Positions 1-8,599 of a stretch of 64,000 bases of DNA are shown one piece after another (the first letter of the stretch is position 1; each line of letters starts with the position of its first letter). The position numbers and the translations under genes were made by a program. The notes under the pieces were generated by a model that did not search any database, was not told the DNA's origin, and was given only the letters and a program-made list of their open reading frames with translations. The stretch lies in NCBI RefSeq assembly GCF_004375085.3, contig NZ_SNAQ03000023.1, forward strand, positions 1 to 64,000, written 5' to 3'. This stretch comes from Lewinella sp. W8. Its GTDB lineage: Bacteria > Bacteroidota > Bacteroidia > Chitinophagales > Saprospiraceae.

Positions 1-17
1 TAGAGCCTGGGACCGTC

Positions 18-81
18 CTTTCCACATTCTCCGCGCCGAAATAAATCCCCGAAGGGGTTTCTTGCGGGAGAATGTGGAAAG
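18..81. repeat. Inverted repeat with 15-bp perfect arms and inner hairpin
   Basis: The arms at 18-32 and 67-81 are exact reverse complements over 15 nt (left arm CTTTCCACATTCTCC). Inside lies a second small hairpin, CCCC at 47-50 against GGGG at 54-57 with a GAA loop. No gene is seen in positions 1-210. The nearest gene in the window is the beta-helix lipoprotein ending at 211 on the minus strand, so this dyad lies about 130 bases beyond its stop. It could end that transcript or one arriving from outside the window; there is no clear T-tract. Confidence 0.6.
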
Positions 82-210
82 CACTCAGGAATAACTTTTA
101 ACCAGACACAGTTTATTGAACTATCCCAATTAAGATGACTCTACTCGTAAATCCAATTCTAGGAAATGGACGGTCAGTCCAATTTCTGGCCCCACAGTCT
201 TACCTAGATA

Positions 211-1605
211 TTAAGGATTATCTTTCCCCAAGACACAGTCTTTGAAGTCTCCCACACAACGATTGTTTGCTCTGACGCTTTCAACTTCAACTGGAACACC
301 AATATAAAATACATTAATTCCATAACGGTTTTTGGTTACGGTGTCGGGGTAATCTGAAGTGACTACCAAACGATTATTTCGGAGCATAAAAGGAACCCTG
401 ACATTATTCAAATTAATCCAATTTGCCTGATCCGCCGGGGTTGGAATTGGCGCCTGATCAAAGACATGATTATTGCTAACCTCAACTACTCCCGGGCGAA
501 CAACATTGAGCAGGTATATTCCCGCGAAAGTAGTATTAACTCGATCAGGAGCGACAAGCCCATTCCAGGACAGATGATTCTCTTTGATGGTCACGGGTAG
601 ATTAGCGTGGATACCGTACCGCATATTAGAGTCGATCTGGTTCCGTAAAATTTGAATGCCCCGCGCATAGTGATCACCAGGATTGTCAATTAGCCGGACA
701 CCTGAATCATCATTTCTGGCAATAGTATTGCCATCAATCACTACGTTCCTGATTTGACCGGTGTCTTCGGGTTTAAAAACGGAGGAGTTCATTTTAACCT
801 CCACTCCGTGAACCCGATTGTTGGATAACCTATTTCCGGAAATGGTAACGTCCACTCCTCCTGGATACAGATCAATGGCGTCCCCCCAGTTATCTTCGAT
901 GTAGCAATCGGCGATGCGGATATTGGTACAGTTGGAGCGGGTTTTTATTCCGTCATTGCCAAAGCTGGTATCTATTTGACTACGCAAAATCCTCGTCCGA
1001 AGGATTTCCACGTCATCTACCCGAAAGTCCTTGAGCGGTCCCCGCGCAGTATCTAATTCGCCCAGGTAAATTTGGTGAGAGTTGGCTTCGAGCAGACAAT
1101 CCTGGATGGATATATTTTGCCCGTTTCGAACGGTAATTCCACTGTAGTGCCCGGCAAGCGTAAGTTCCTTCAGCAGAATACCACGTTTGAACCCGGGGGG
1201 ATTTTCAATCAACACCAATGCTTGCCCACTCGCGGGGATGTAGGGCTTGGCGGCAATAATGTTGAGGTCCCGAAGGCTTACCCGGTCCGCCTGCTTAATC
1301 CGGACCGCCGAGGTGGTGGTGGAGCGCTCTTTGATGATGATTTCCTTCCCCGTCTCTCCCCTTAGCGTCCAACCAGACTTCAATTTGAGTTCATGATCTC
1401 TACGAAGGTAAAGGGTATCCTGGGCGGCCACCAATAGGGTCAATTTTCGCTCCGGTAATTGATCAATGGCCTCCACGTCCACGTAGCGTCGTTGGGCGCT
1501 TTCGTCAAAAACGGTAAAGGACTTTTCGTCGATCCGGTAAACGACCTCTTTGCAGGCACCGCAAAAAATTACTACCAAAAGGGCAAGGGTGATACATCTA
1601 GTCAT
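211..1605 (-). CDS. Right-handed parallel beta-helix repeat lipoprotein
   Basis: A 464-residue protein with a short hydrophobic leader ending in FCGAC, so Cys18 is the probable lipid-attachment site and the mature protein is envelope-anchored. From about residue 110 to 440 the sequence is made of imperfect 22-25-residue units rich in N and hydrophobics (for example ISGNRLSNNRVHGVEV and IDGNTIARNDDSGVRL), the pattern of PbH1 parallel beta-helix repeats seen in pectate-lyase-like proteins and surface polysaccharide-binding or degrading proteins. No catalytic residues can be assigned, so enzyme activity is not claimed. It stands alone: about 190 bases separate its start from the upstream antiporter stop, which is on the same strand. 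Confidence 0.75.
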   Translation of the reverse strand: MTRCITLALLVVIFCGACKEVVYRIDEKSFTVFDESAQRRYVDVEAIDQLPERKLTLLVAAQDTLYLRRDHELKLKSGWTLRGETGKEIIIKERSTTTSAVRIKQADRVSLRDLNIIAAKPYIPASGQALVLIENPPGFKRGILLKELTLAGHYSGITVRNGQNISIQDCLLEANSHQIYLGELDTARGPLKDFRVDDVEILRTRILRSQIDTSFGNDGIKTRSNCTNIRIADCYIEDNWGDAIDLYPGGVDVTISGNRLSNNRVHGVEVKMNSSVFKPEDTGQIRNVVIDGNTIARNDDSGVRLIDNPGDHYARGIQILRNQIDSNMRYGIHANLPVTIKENHLSWNGLVAPDRVNTTFAGIYLLNVVRPGVVEVSNNHVFDQAPIPTPADQANWINLNNVRVPFMLRNNRLVVTSDYPDTVTKNRYGINVFYIGVPVEVESVRANNRCVGDFKDCVLGKDNP

Positions 1606-1766
1606 TGCAATAGGGTTTGGTTCGTGAATTTAACCCGAAAGCGTAAAAGAGCATATAACCTTACCCACTGCGAAAAATCCTGAGGCATCAACCCTGTTAT
1701 AGCAAATCCTGGCTATTCCGACCTACGAAAAAGAGCACGCCCCCTCTTTTCCATCCTACTTCCCCC

Positions 1767-1802
1767 AACATCAAACATCAGTTCTCAAACATCAAACATC
1801 AG
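1767..1802. repeat. Short word repeat (CATCAAA) overlapping the antiporter stop codon
   Basis: The stretch is built from repeated AACATCAAACATCAG words, two doublets separated by a few bases, and includes the stop codon of the Kef-type gene (1799-1801). The same words recur at 26874-26908 and at 57789-57863. It is one member of the gene-end word-repeat elements described in the findings. Confidence 0.6.
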
Positions 1803-3691
1803 GCCTCCCCAAACTCCTTCACCAAGGACTCCGAATCCCAGCCGTAATCCCGGGGATAGGTGTTGGGACCGAGGTCGCTTTTCATTTGCTGCTCCAGATC
1901 GGAGACCGTTCCGCGCACCATATCGGCGTATTCCCCCTCATCCTGGCGGACCGCCGCCAGGGAGCGCAGGGCGTTGGTGTCGTGTTCCAGGAAGCGGTGG
2001 GCATGACGGTCAACCTGGTAGGCCCGGAAGCCAAGAAGCTTCAGTGTTTCTCCGGCGGCGGCCACGCCGTTGCGGAGGGTGTCCCGGAAAATATGGAGTA
2101 CCCCGGCATCCATCAGGTCGTAGGTGTCCATGTAGTCAAAGGAACGGGCAACAATGTGCAGGTGAAGGAAGTGCTTTTTCACCACCTCCACGAGCATGAG
2201 GTTTTGCTCTGGAGTAGGTAATCCGATAATGATGGCTTCCGCTTCTTCCGCGCCCGCGGATTCCAGTAGGTCAAAACGGGTGGCGTCGCCGTAGTAGACC
2301 TCAAAACCCATGCGACGCAGGAGGTCCACCCGATCACTGTCGTTATCCAGAATGGTAGCTCGGACCCCATTGGCCCCAAGGAAACGCCCGACCACGGCAC
2401 CAAAGCGGCCAAAGCCCGCCACGATGACACGGCGTTGTTCTTCGATCGTATCGGCGGGCCGGGACTGTTCCACCTTTTCCCGCGTTCCGAACCGGGGTTG
2501 TAGGACCCGCTCATTGAACAGCATCAGCAGCGGTGTTGCCGCCATACTGATGGCTACCACCACGAGGAGCAGGGCAACCGAATCTCCGGGCAGGATTCCT
2601 TCCTGCTTGATGAAGGAAAGGAGCACGAAGGCAAATTCACCGGTTTGTGCCAATCCGAGGGAGAAGAGGAAGTTCTGGTCGAGTCCCATCCCAAAGGATT
2701 TGCCGATGGCGAATAAAATACCCGCCTTCACGATCAGCAGCGCCACCACCAGCCCCAGGACCAGGACCGGATTGTTGGCCACGAGGTTAAAATCAATGGA
2801 AGCACCGACGGCCATGAAGAAAAGCCCCAGCAGCAGTCCCTTGAAGGGCTCCAGATCACTCTCCAGTTCGTGCTTGTAGTGACTGTTTGCCAGCACCACA
2901 CCCCCGACGAATGCGCCCAGCGCCGGGCTTAATCCCACCAGGGTCATCAGCACCGCAACGGCAATGACGAGCAGCAGCGCTGCGCCCGTCAGTAGTTCGC
3001 GCTGTCGGGTGGCCGCCACGATGCGCATGAGGCGGGGAACCAGGTAACGTCCCGCCAGGACGACAAAGACAACCGACCCCAGCGTCAGGAGGGTCTGCAC
3101 GTAGGCGGGTAATCCGTCCATGGCACCACCTCCGTGGCCGTGGCCATCGCCACCTTCTCCTCCCCCACCGTGGCCCAGGGCCAGCAGGGGCAACAGGGCC
3201 AGGATGGGAATCACGGCAATGTCCTGAAAGAGCAGCACGGCGAAGGAGCTTTGTCCGCCCCGGCTTTTCATCAGTCCTTTTTCGTTGAGGGTCTGCAGCA
3301 CGATGGCCGTGGACGAAAGGGCAAAGGTCATCCCGATGGCGAGGGCCTCGTTCCACTGAAAGCCCGTGAAGTAGGCGATCATCCCGATCACCGCGGTGGA
3401 GGCCAGTACCTGCACCCCTCCCATGCCCAGAATGGGCGTGCGGAGCCTCCACAGCAAACGGGGTTCGAGCTCCAGTCCGACGAGGAATAACATCATCACT
3501 ACCCCGAATTCGGCGAAGTGCAGGAGTTCGTCTCCTTCCTCACCGATAAAACCCAGCAGAAAGGGGCCAATGATGATGCCCGCCAGCAGGTAACCCAGCA
3601 CGGAGCCCAGCCCCAGGCGCTGGGCCAACGGCACCACCAGCACAGCGGCGGACAAATAGATCATGGCGTCAAATAACAAGGTGTCTCCCAT
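1799..3691 (-). CDS. Kef-type K+/H+ antiporter with RCK (TrkA-N) domain
   Basis: A 630-residue member of the CPA2 monovalent cation:proton antiporter family. Residues 1-390 form about twelve hydrophobic segments, including the family-typical FALSSTAIVLQTL and GLSPALGAFVGGVVLA stretches. A cytoplasmic RCK/TrkA-N domain follows from about residue 415 with the dinucleotide-binding motif VIVAGFGRFGAVVG. The C-terminal 100 residues are charged. It probably exports potassium in exchange for protons under electrophile or acid stress, as KefB/KefC do. An unusual His/Gly-rich loop sits at about residues 171-192. The KefF-like flavoprotein gene ends 6 bases upstream, so the two are almost certainly cotranscribed, KefF-like gene first. 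Confidence 0.9.
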   Translation of the reverse strand: MGDTLLFDAMIYLSAAVLVVPLAQRLGLGSVLGYLLAGIIIGPFLLGFIGEEGDELLHFAEFGVVMMLFLVGLELEPRLLWRLRTPILGMGGVQVLASTAVIGMIAYFTGFQWNEALAIGMTFALSSTAIVLQTLNEKGLMKSRGGQSSFAVLLFQDIAVIPILALLPLLALGHGGGGEGGDGHGHGGGAMDGLPAYVQTLLTLGSVVFVVLAGRYLVPRLMRIVAATRQRELLTGAALLLVIAVAVLMTLVGLSPALGAFVGGVVLANSHYKHELESDLEPFKGLLLGLFFMAVGASIDFNLVANNPVLVLGLVVALLIVKAGILFAIGKSFGMGLDQNFLFSLGLAQTGEFAFVLLSFIKQEGILPGDSVALLLVVVAISMAATPLLMLFNERVLQPRFGTREKVEQSRPADTIEEQRRVIVAGFGRFGAVVGRFLGANGVRATILDNDSDRVDLLRRMGFEVYYGDATRFDLLESAGAEEAEAIIIGLPTPEQNLMLVEVVKKHFLHLHIVARSFDYMDTYDLMDAGVLHIFRDTLRNGVAAAGETLKLLGFRAYQVDRHAHRFLEHDTNALRSLAAVRQDEGEYADMVRGTVSDLEQQMKSDLGPNTYPRDYGWDSESLVKEFGEA

Positions 3692-3697
3692 GATGAA

Positions 3698-4300
3698 TTA
3701 CTTAACGGGGTTGAGGATGCGGTGATCGTTGGCGTAGTAAAGAGGCTTGAGTTCCTCCGGGTCCACCTCCCCGGCCCCGAGGGCACGCAAAAAGGTGTGG
3801 TAATCCTTGCGGGCCTTCTCGGCCCCGGCCTGATCGATTCGATGGGTGCCGTGAATGAGGTAGGGTGGCAAATACTCCATCCCGCAGAGTTTCGCCGTTT
3901 GTTCCAGCGGACGCAAAAAGTCGTGCATCGTAAATCCGTTGTACCCACCCGCTTCATAGGCCGCGTGTCCGCCGCCGGCGGTGATGACGTTCAGCACCCG
4001 TTTTCCCTTCAGGTATACGCCCTTCGAGCCGTAGGCCCATCCATGCTCCAGGGTCAGGTCGATCCACTGCTTGAGCAGGGGCGGGACGGAGTACCAGTAC
4101 AGCGGATGTTGCCAGATGATGATATCGTGCATCAGCAGCAGCTCCTGTTCGTGCTGCACGTCGACGTAGAAATCGGGATAGTGTTGGTACAGGTCATGAA
4201 AGTGGACGTTGGGGATGTCCCCGACGCCCTGAATCAACACCTGGTTTACCCGGGACCTTTCCAGGGCCGGGTGCGCAAATAGAATAAGAACTTTGGGCAT
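3698..4300 (-). CDS. KefF-like NAD(P)H:quinone oxidoreductase, flavodoxin fold
   Basis: A 200-residue protein if started at the ATG at 4300, which begins with MPKVLILFAHPALERSRVN, the normal N-terminus of the KefF/YwrO/MdaB flavodoxin-like family. An in-frame upstream ATG at 4399 would add 33 residues unlike the family. The hallmark segment IWQHPLYWYSVPPLLKQWID is intact at about residues 66-85, and GGGHAAYEAGGYNG probably contacts the flavin. In E. coli KefF is the cytosolic activator of KefC and also a quinone reductase. The immediate linkage to a Kef antiporter (6-base gap) supports the same job here. The stop is TAA at 3698-3700. Confidence 0.85.
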   Translation of the reverse strand: MPKVLILFAHPALERSRVNQVLIQGVGDIPNVHFHDLYQHYPDFYVDVQHEQELLLMHDIIIWQHPLYWYSVPPLLKQWIDLTLEHGWAYGSKGVYLKGKRVLNVITAGGGHAAYEAGGYNGFTMHDFLRPLEQTAKLCGMEYLPPYLIHGTHRIDQAGAEKARKDYHTFLRALGAGEVDPEELKPLYYANDHRILNPVK

Positions 4301-4401
4301 GCTGTGAGGCTGGATTGCCAGTATGAACAGCGACCGAAGCGATTGAGTTGAGCCAACTGTAGGTGCCCGTTGGATGTAGCCCGTTCCGTGATGTTTCATC
4401 A

Positions 4402-4420
4402 GCGATTCGGTAAGAATCGC
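4402..4420. repeat. 7-bp perfect hairpin between two minus-strand genes
   Basis: GCGATTC and GAATCGC flank a GGTAA loop. It lies about 100 bases upstream of the KefF-like start and about 105 bases beyond the acyl-CoA ligase stop (both minus strand). No T-tract follows in either direction, so its role (weak terminator or operator) is open. Confidence 0.4.
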
Positions 4421-4525
4421 GGTTAATCAGTAAGGCAAACGGTAGCGGCAGAAAATTTAATGGCGCTACTTTGGGCGAGAGACCGCAGGTGCCAGCAGTT
4501 TGGTCAGGAGCAATGGGCCATCACC

Positions 4526-6037
4526 CTACTGACTAACGCTCTCCTTTGCTTGCTCTTGCAGGGTGACTTTGTCGATCTTTCCCGTGGCGTTCTTGGGTAG
4601 TTCCTCCACTTTAGTGAAGTACTTCGGCACTTTAAACCTCGCCAGCCCCCGCCGGCAATGCGCCACCAACTGGTCTTCCCCCACCTCTGCCACTTCGCTT
4701 TCCGGCACCCAATAGGCGTATCCGACCTCCCCCCAGCGTTCGTCGGCCACTCCCACCACGGCAGCCTCCCGGATGGCCGGATGGGCTTCCAGCCACCGTT
4801 CAACCTCCGCCGGGTAGACGTTTTCGCCCCCCGAAATGTACATTTCCTTGAGGCGACCGGCCACGAAAAAGTAGCCATCCTCGTCCCGCCGAACGATGTC
4901 TCCGGTCCGAAACCACTCCCCGGCAAAGGCCTTTTTCGTGGCTTCGGGATTGCGCCAGTAGCCCGGGGTGGTCATGGGGCCCCGAAGCCAGAGCTCTCCG
5001 GCCTGGTTTGCCGGGCAGGTCCTCCCCTCCGCATCCACAATCTTCGTCTGAACGTAAAAATTCGGGCGGCCGATGGAGCCCCGTTTACGGTCCGCGTCAT
5101 CCTGATGGAGGGAAAAGAGATTGGGCCCCACTTCGGTCATCCCGAATCCCTGCCGAATGGGCACCCCCCGGTCATGCCAACGCTTGATGAGCTCGGGGCT
5201 TAGCGGTTCCCCCCCAACGATCACGTAGCGCAGCGCATCGAAATCTGCCGTTGCGAAGGCCGGATCATCGGCCATCATCCGCAGCATGGTAGGCACCGCC
5301 ATCAATACCGTTGCTTTTTCTGCTTCCACCACCTTGAGCAGCCGGCCCGCATCAAATTTGCGCAGCAGGCAGGTATAGCCTCCGCGGTGCAGAAAGGGCG
5401 TGAGCAAAACGTTCCAACCGCCCGTATGGAAGGGCGGCATTACGTTAACCGTACGGCTCTCGGTGTTGACCACGAGGGAAAGGGCCGTATTGACGCTGTT
5501 CCAGAAAAGCATCTTGTGGGTGTACAGCGCCCCCTTGGGGAAACCGGTAGTCCCGGAGGTGTAAAGAATAAAAATGGGGTCATCGGGCGCAATGACCGGC
5601 CGATCTTGGCGGGGATGTACCGATTGGCTGATGGCGTAGACGTCCGCAAGGGGAAGGCGGTGTACTCTCTCCGGCAAAACGGTGGTGGACAGAAGGGCAT
5701 CAAAGCAGGGCTCGACGATAACCATTGCGGGATCGGCATCCCCGAGAATGAAGGCGACTTCCGGGGGACTGAGGCGGTAATTAATCGGTACCAGAATGAA
5801 TCCTGCCTTCTGAGCGGCCGCAAAGAGTAACGGATACGCCAGGCAATTTTCGGCGAGGATGGCAATCCGGTCACCGGGGGTAAGCCCCCATTCCCCCAAA
5901 AGGGCGAGGGCTAGCTGGCTGCCGCCGGCATCCAGTGCCGTAAAGGTCAGCGAATCTCCCGTATCTCCGTCCCTGAAGGCCATTCGATCAGGGGCATACA
6001 TCGCCCACTGTGCCGACCAGTCCGTTACTTCGTCCAT
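4526..6037 (-). CDS. Acyl-CoA synthetase (AMP-binding, class I adenylate-forming)
   Basis: A 503-residue protein of the long/medium-chain fatty acid and aryl acid CoA ligase family. It activates a carboxylic acid to acyl-AMP and then to the CoA thioester. The phosphate-binding motif LYTSGTTGFPKGA lies at about residues 159-171. The second ATP motif is QGFGMTEVGPN, the A8 region is GEWFRTGDIVRRDEDGYFF followed by GRLKEMYISGGENVYP, and the C-terminal catalytic lysine is in NATGKIDK. Length and motif order are normal. It is the last gene of a minus-strand operon: TonB-dependent receptor, sodium:solute symporter, KAS III-like enzyme (33 bases upstream), then this ligase. The substrate cannot be read from sequence; context suggests an imported organic or fatty acid. 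Confidence 0.9.
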   Translation of the reverse strand: MDEVTDWSAQWAMYAPDRMAFRDGDTGDSLTFTALDAGGSQLALALLGEWGLTPGDRIAILAENCLAYPLLFAAAQKAGFILVPINYRLSPPEVAFILGDADPAMVIVEPCFDALLSTTVLPERVHRLPLADVYAISQSVHPRQDRPVIAPDDPIFILYTSGTTGFPKGALYTHKMLFWNSVNTALSLVVNTESRTVNVMPPFHTGGWNVLLTPFLHRGGYTCLLRKFDAGRLLKVVEAEKATVLMAVPTMLRMMADDPAFATADFDALRYVIVGGEPLSPELIKRWHDRGVPIRQGFGMTEVGPNLFSLHQDDADRKRGSIGRPNFYVQTKIVDAEGRTCPANQAGELWLRGPMTTPGYWRNPEATKKAFAGEWFRTGDIVRRDEDGYFFVAGRLKEMYISGGENVYPAEVERWLEAHPAIREAAVVGVADERWGEVGYAYWVPESEVAEVGEDQLVAHCRRGLARFKVPKYFTKVEELPKNATGKIDKVTLQEQAKESVSQ

Positions 6038-6070
6038 GGTTTTTTCCTGAATTTGGGGTTACCGGAAAGC

Positions 6071-7060
6071 TTACATCCGGAAAGCTGCGCTGGCGAAGGC
6101 CAGTCCGCCACCGGAACCGATAAAGTACACCAGATTTCCCGCTTTGATCAGCCCCTTTTCCCAGGCATCGTTAAAGGCCATCGGAATGCAGGCGGAACCG
6201 GTATAGCCATAGTGATGCATAATGGTGTGCCCTTTGTCGCGGTCCACCCCGAGCAGGTCCAGGGTTTCGCGAATGGCATTGACGTTGATCTGGGTGATCA
6301 TGTAATGGTCCACGTCGGTCGGATTGGCGCCGATCCGGTCCGACAACTGCCGGGCCATATCACTCCAGGTCTCCGGATTGAGTTCTTTGGGGAATTTATG
6401 CACGAACTGGAGTTGATACTGTACGGGATCCTGTCCCTCCTGATGCAGCGGGTGACGGGTTCCTCCGCCGTATATGCCCATCCATTCGTTGTACTCTCCC
6501 TTGGTGCGCAATTCACTGGCCAGAAAGCCCTTCCCTTCTTCCTCGGTTGCTTCCAGCATGACCGCTCCCGCTCCGTCGGCGAAGAGCGTTACGGTCTTTT
6601 TATCGGTTAGGTTCAGGTACTTACTCATGGCGTAGGCACCGATGATCAGAATCTTCCGGTAGCGTTCGTCGGCCCGGATGTACTTAGCCCCGACGTCCAG
6701 GGCCGTGACGAAGCCGGCGCAGGCCGTATTGATGTCGAAGGTTCCCGCCCGGGAGGCTCCCAGGCGGTGCTGCAGCACCGCGGCGGTGGAGGGAGAGACG
6801 AACTCGGGGGTATCGGTGGCCAGAATGATGAGGTCCAGTTCTTCGGCCTTCACGCCGGCCCGATCCAGGGCCTGCCGGGCCGCCCGCTCGGCGAGGTCCG
6901 CCGTACTCTCGTCGGCCGCCGCCCAGCGGCGTTCGAAGATTTCTACGTTCTCCTCCAGCCAGGTAGATACGTCCTGGCCGAGGAGCTCATCGAAGTAGGC
7001 GTTGGGTAAAACACGCGCCGGTGCGTAGGCACCGCAGGCCGTGATGGTAGCATTCCGCAT
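6071..7060 (-). CDS. KAS III (FabH-like) family enzyme with altered catalytic His/Asn
   Basis: A 329-residue thiolase-fold protein of the 3-oxoacyl-ACP synthase III family. The start is placed at 7060 (MRNATITACGAYAP), because the 30 upstream in-frame residues are unlike the family and overlap the symporter gene. The nucleophile cysteine is present in NTACAGF (C114). The two partner residues differ: where FabH has HQAN (catalytic His) this has TQIN at about 256-259, and where FabH has HGNT (catalytic Asn) this has YGYT at about 284-287. It may therefore not perform decarboxylative condensation by the usual triad, and acyl transfer or ester formation is possible. The symporter stop lies 7 bases upstream and the acyl-CoA ligase start 33 bases downstream, pointing to a shared pathway. 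Confidence 0.85.
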   Translation of the reverse strand: MRNATITACGAYAPARVLPNAYFDELLGQDVSTWLEENVEIFERRWAAADESTADLAERAARQALDRAGVKAEELDLIILATDTPEFVSPSTAAVLQHRLGASRAGTFDINTACAGFVTALDVGAKYIRADERYRKILIIGAYAMSKYLNLTDKKTVTLFADGAGAVMLEATEEEGKGFLASELRTKGEYNEWMGIYGGGTRHPLHQEGQDPVQYQLQFVHKFPKELNPETWSDMARQLSDRIGANPTDVDHYMITQINVNAIRETLDLLGVDRDKGHTIMHHYGYTGSACIPMAFNDAWEKGLIKAGNLVYFIGSGGGLAFASAAFRM

Positions 7061-7067
7061 GGGAAGG

Positions 7068-8564
7068 TTATTCTTGTGAGGAGGAGCTCGTCGCCGACGG
7101 ACGAACCCAGGTGATGAATACGGCGGGAACCGCCGTGAGAAGGAAAGCAATGCTGGCCGTCACCCCCGGATTTTCCAGGGGGAGATTCGTAGTGGGAAAA
7201 AGCTCCCGCCCGAACACGTAAAGGCCAAAATGAATACCCAGGGCCGCCCCGGAACAGATCCAGACCAAAGTCCGGGAAGGATTGGGGAACAGCACTCCGA
7301 CGAGGAGCGGCGGCACCGCCGCCAGAACCAGCCCGTACACGCCCGTCTGGCCAAAAATGCCCAGCAGGGGCGGTGGATTGAGGGCCACCACGAAGGCGGC
7401 GATGGCCACGATCACCAACACCAGCTGGCTGACCCGCATGGCTTTTTTCAGGTGCTGTTCCTCGTTGTCCGTTCCGGAACGACGCAGAAAATTGAGTACC
7501 AGGTCATTGGCCGTGATGGTGGAAATGCCCACCAACAGTCCGTCCAGGGTAGACATTGCGGCGGCCAACAGCACCACGCTGACGATGGTAAACAGCCAGT
7601 CGGGGAAGGTTTCTTTCAGAAAAACCGTCATCACCAGGTCCTGCCGAAAGGCCCCGGAATCCGGGTCCACGAGGGCGGCTTCCGGCACGGCTGCGTGGGC
7701 CCAAAAGCCCACCAGTAGCAGCAGGGTGAACAGCAGATAGACCACCGAGAAGACGCCAATGTAGCGACCAACGTCCCGGTTGGTTTTCACGTAGAGCGCT
7801 TTGGTCAGGATGTGAGGTTGGCACACCAGGGCCCCGCCGATGCAGAAACCGGCGACGTAAGTAGAGAAAAAGTCCCGATAAAAGACGCTATCCGGATTAA
7901 CCCAGCTCAACAGATGATCTCCGGCACCTGCGACCTCGCCCCAAAAATTATCGGTTTCCACCATCAGATAAATGCCTACCCCCAGCACCAGGATGGTGAC
8001 CAACACCATCAGGAAGCCCTGCAGCATATTGGTGTAGACGTGGGCGTAGGTGCCACCGATGAGGACGTAGCCCGTCACGAACACCAGGGTAATGACCAGG
8101 GCCACCAGATTGGAAACGCCCAGCAACTGTTGCATCACGATGGAGATGCCCCCGACCAGCAAGACGATGAAGGCGAAACTCAGGAGATTGATGACGGCGA
8201 AGTACAGCGAAAAATTCCGGGACCGATAGCGTTTCCCGATCCAGTCCGGAATGGTGAGGGCGTGGGATGCTGCTCCCAACTCCCGGAACCGGAAGGATAA
8301 CAGGAGCAGCATCAGTACGAAGCCTAAATACACGCTGAGACCGAGATGCATAAACGCCGCCAGGCCATCAACGTAAACAAAACCGGGATTAATGATGAAC
8401 GTAGCCGCCGAGGCGGTGGCGGCCGCCAGGGTCACCCCTACCTGGAGCGGAGACAAGTCCTGCTTGCCAATCGCAAAGCTGCTGAACCCATCCGTTTTGC
8501 GCAGGCCAAGCCAGCCCAGATAGGAGGTTGCCACCAGATAGAGAATGAATAGCGTCCACGCCAT
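7068..8564 (-). CDS. Sodium:solute symporter (SSS family)
   Basis: A 498-residue integral inner-membrane protein with about thirteen hydrophobic segments and the SSS family signature region (YLVATSYLGWLGLRKTDGF near the N-terminus; MSTLDGLLVGISTITANDL at about residues 337-355). Such proteins couple uptake of sugars, amino acids, short acids or vitamins to sodium entry, in keeping with a marine habitat. It starts 35 bases after the stop of a TonB-dependent receptor and ends 7 bases before the KAS III-like gene. The order suggests the receptor brings a solute across the outer membrane, this symporter takes it across the inner membrane, and the ligase activates it. The exact substrate is unknown. 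Confidence 0.9.
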   Translation of the reverse strand: MAWTLFILYLVATSYLGWLGLRKTDGFSSFAIGKQDLSPLQVGVTLAAATASAATFIINPGFVYVDGLAAFMHLGLSVYLGFVLMLLLLSFRFRELGAASHALTIPDWIGKRYRSRNFSLYFAVINLLSFAFIVLLVGGISIVMQQLLGVSNLVALVITLVFVTGYVLIGGTYAHVYTNMLQGFLMVLVTILVLGVGIYLMVETDNFWGEVAGAGDHLLSWVNPDSVFYRDFFSTYVAGFCIGGALVCQPHILTKALYVKTNRDVGRYIGVFSVVYLLFTLLLLVGFWAHAAVPEAALVDPDSGAFRQDLVMTVFLKETFPDWLFTIVSVVLLAAAMSTLDGLLVGISTITANDLVLNFLRRSGTDNEEQHLKKAMRVSQLVLVIVAIAAFVVALNPPPLLGIFGQTGVYGLVLAAVPPLLVGVLFPNPSRTLVWICSGAALGIHFGLYVFGRELFPTTNLPLENPGVTASIAFLLTAVPAVFITWVRPSATSSSSQE

Positions 8565-8599
8565 CGTCGACAGAAAGTTTTTCCGGGTACTAAGCTAGA

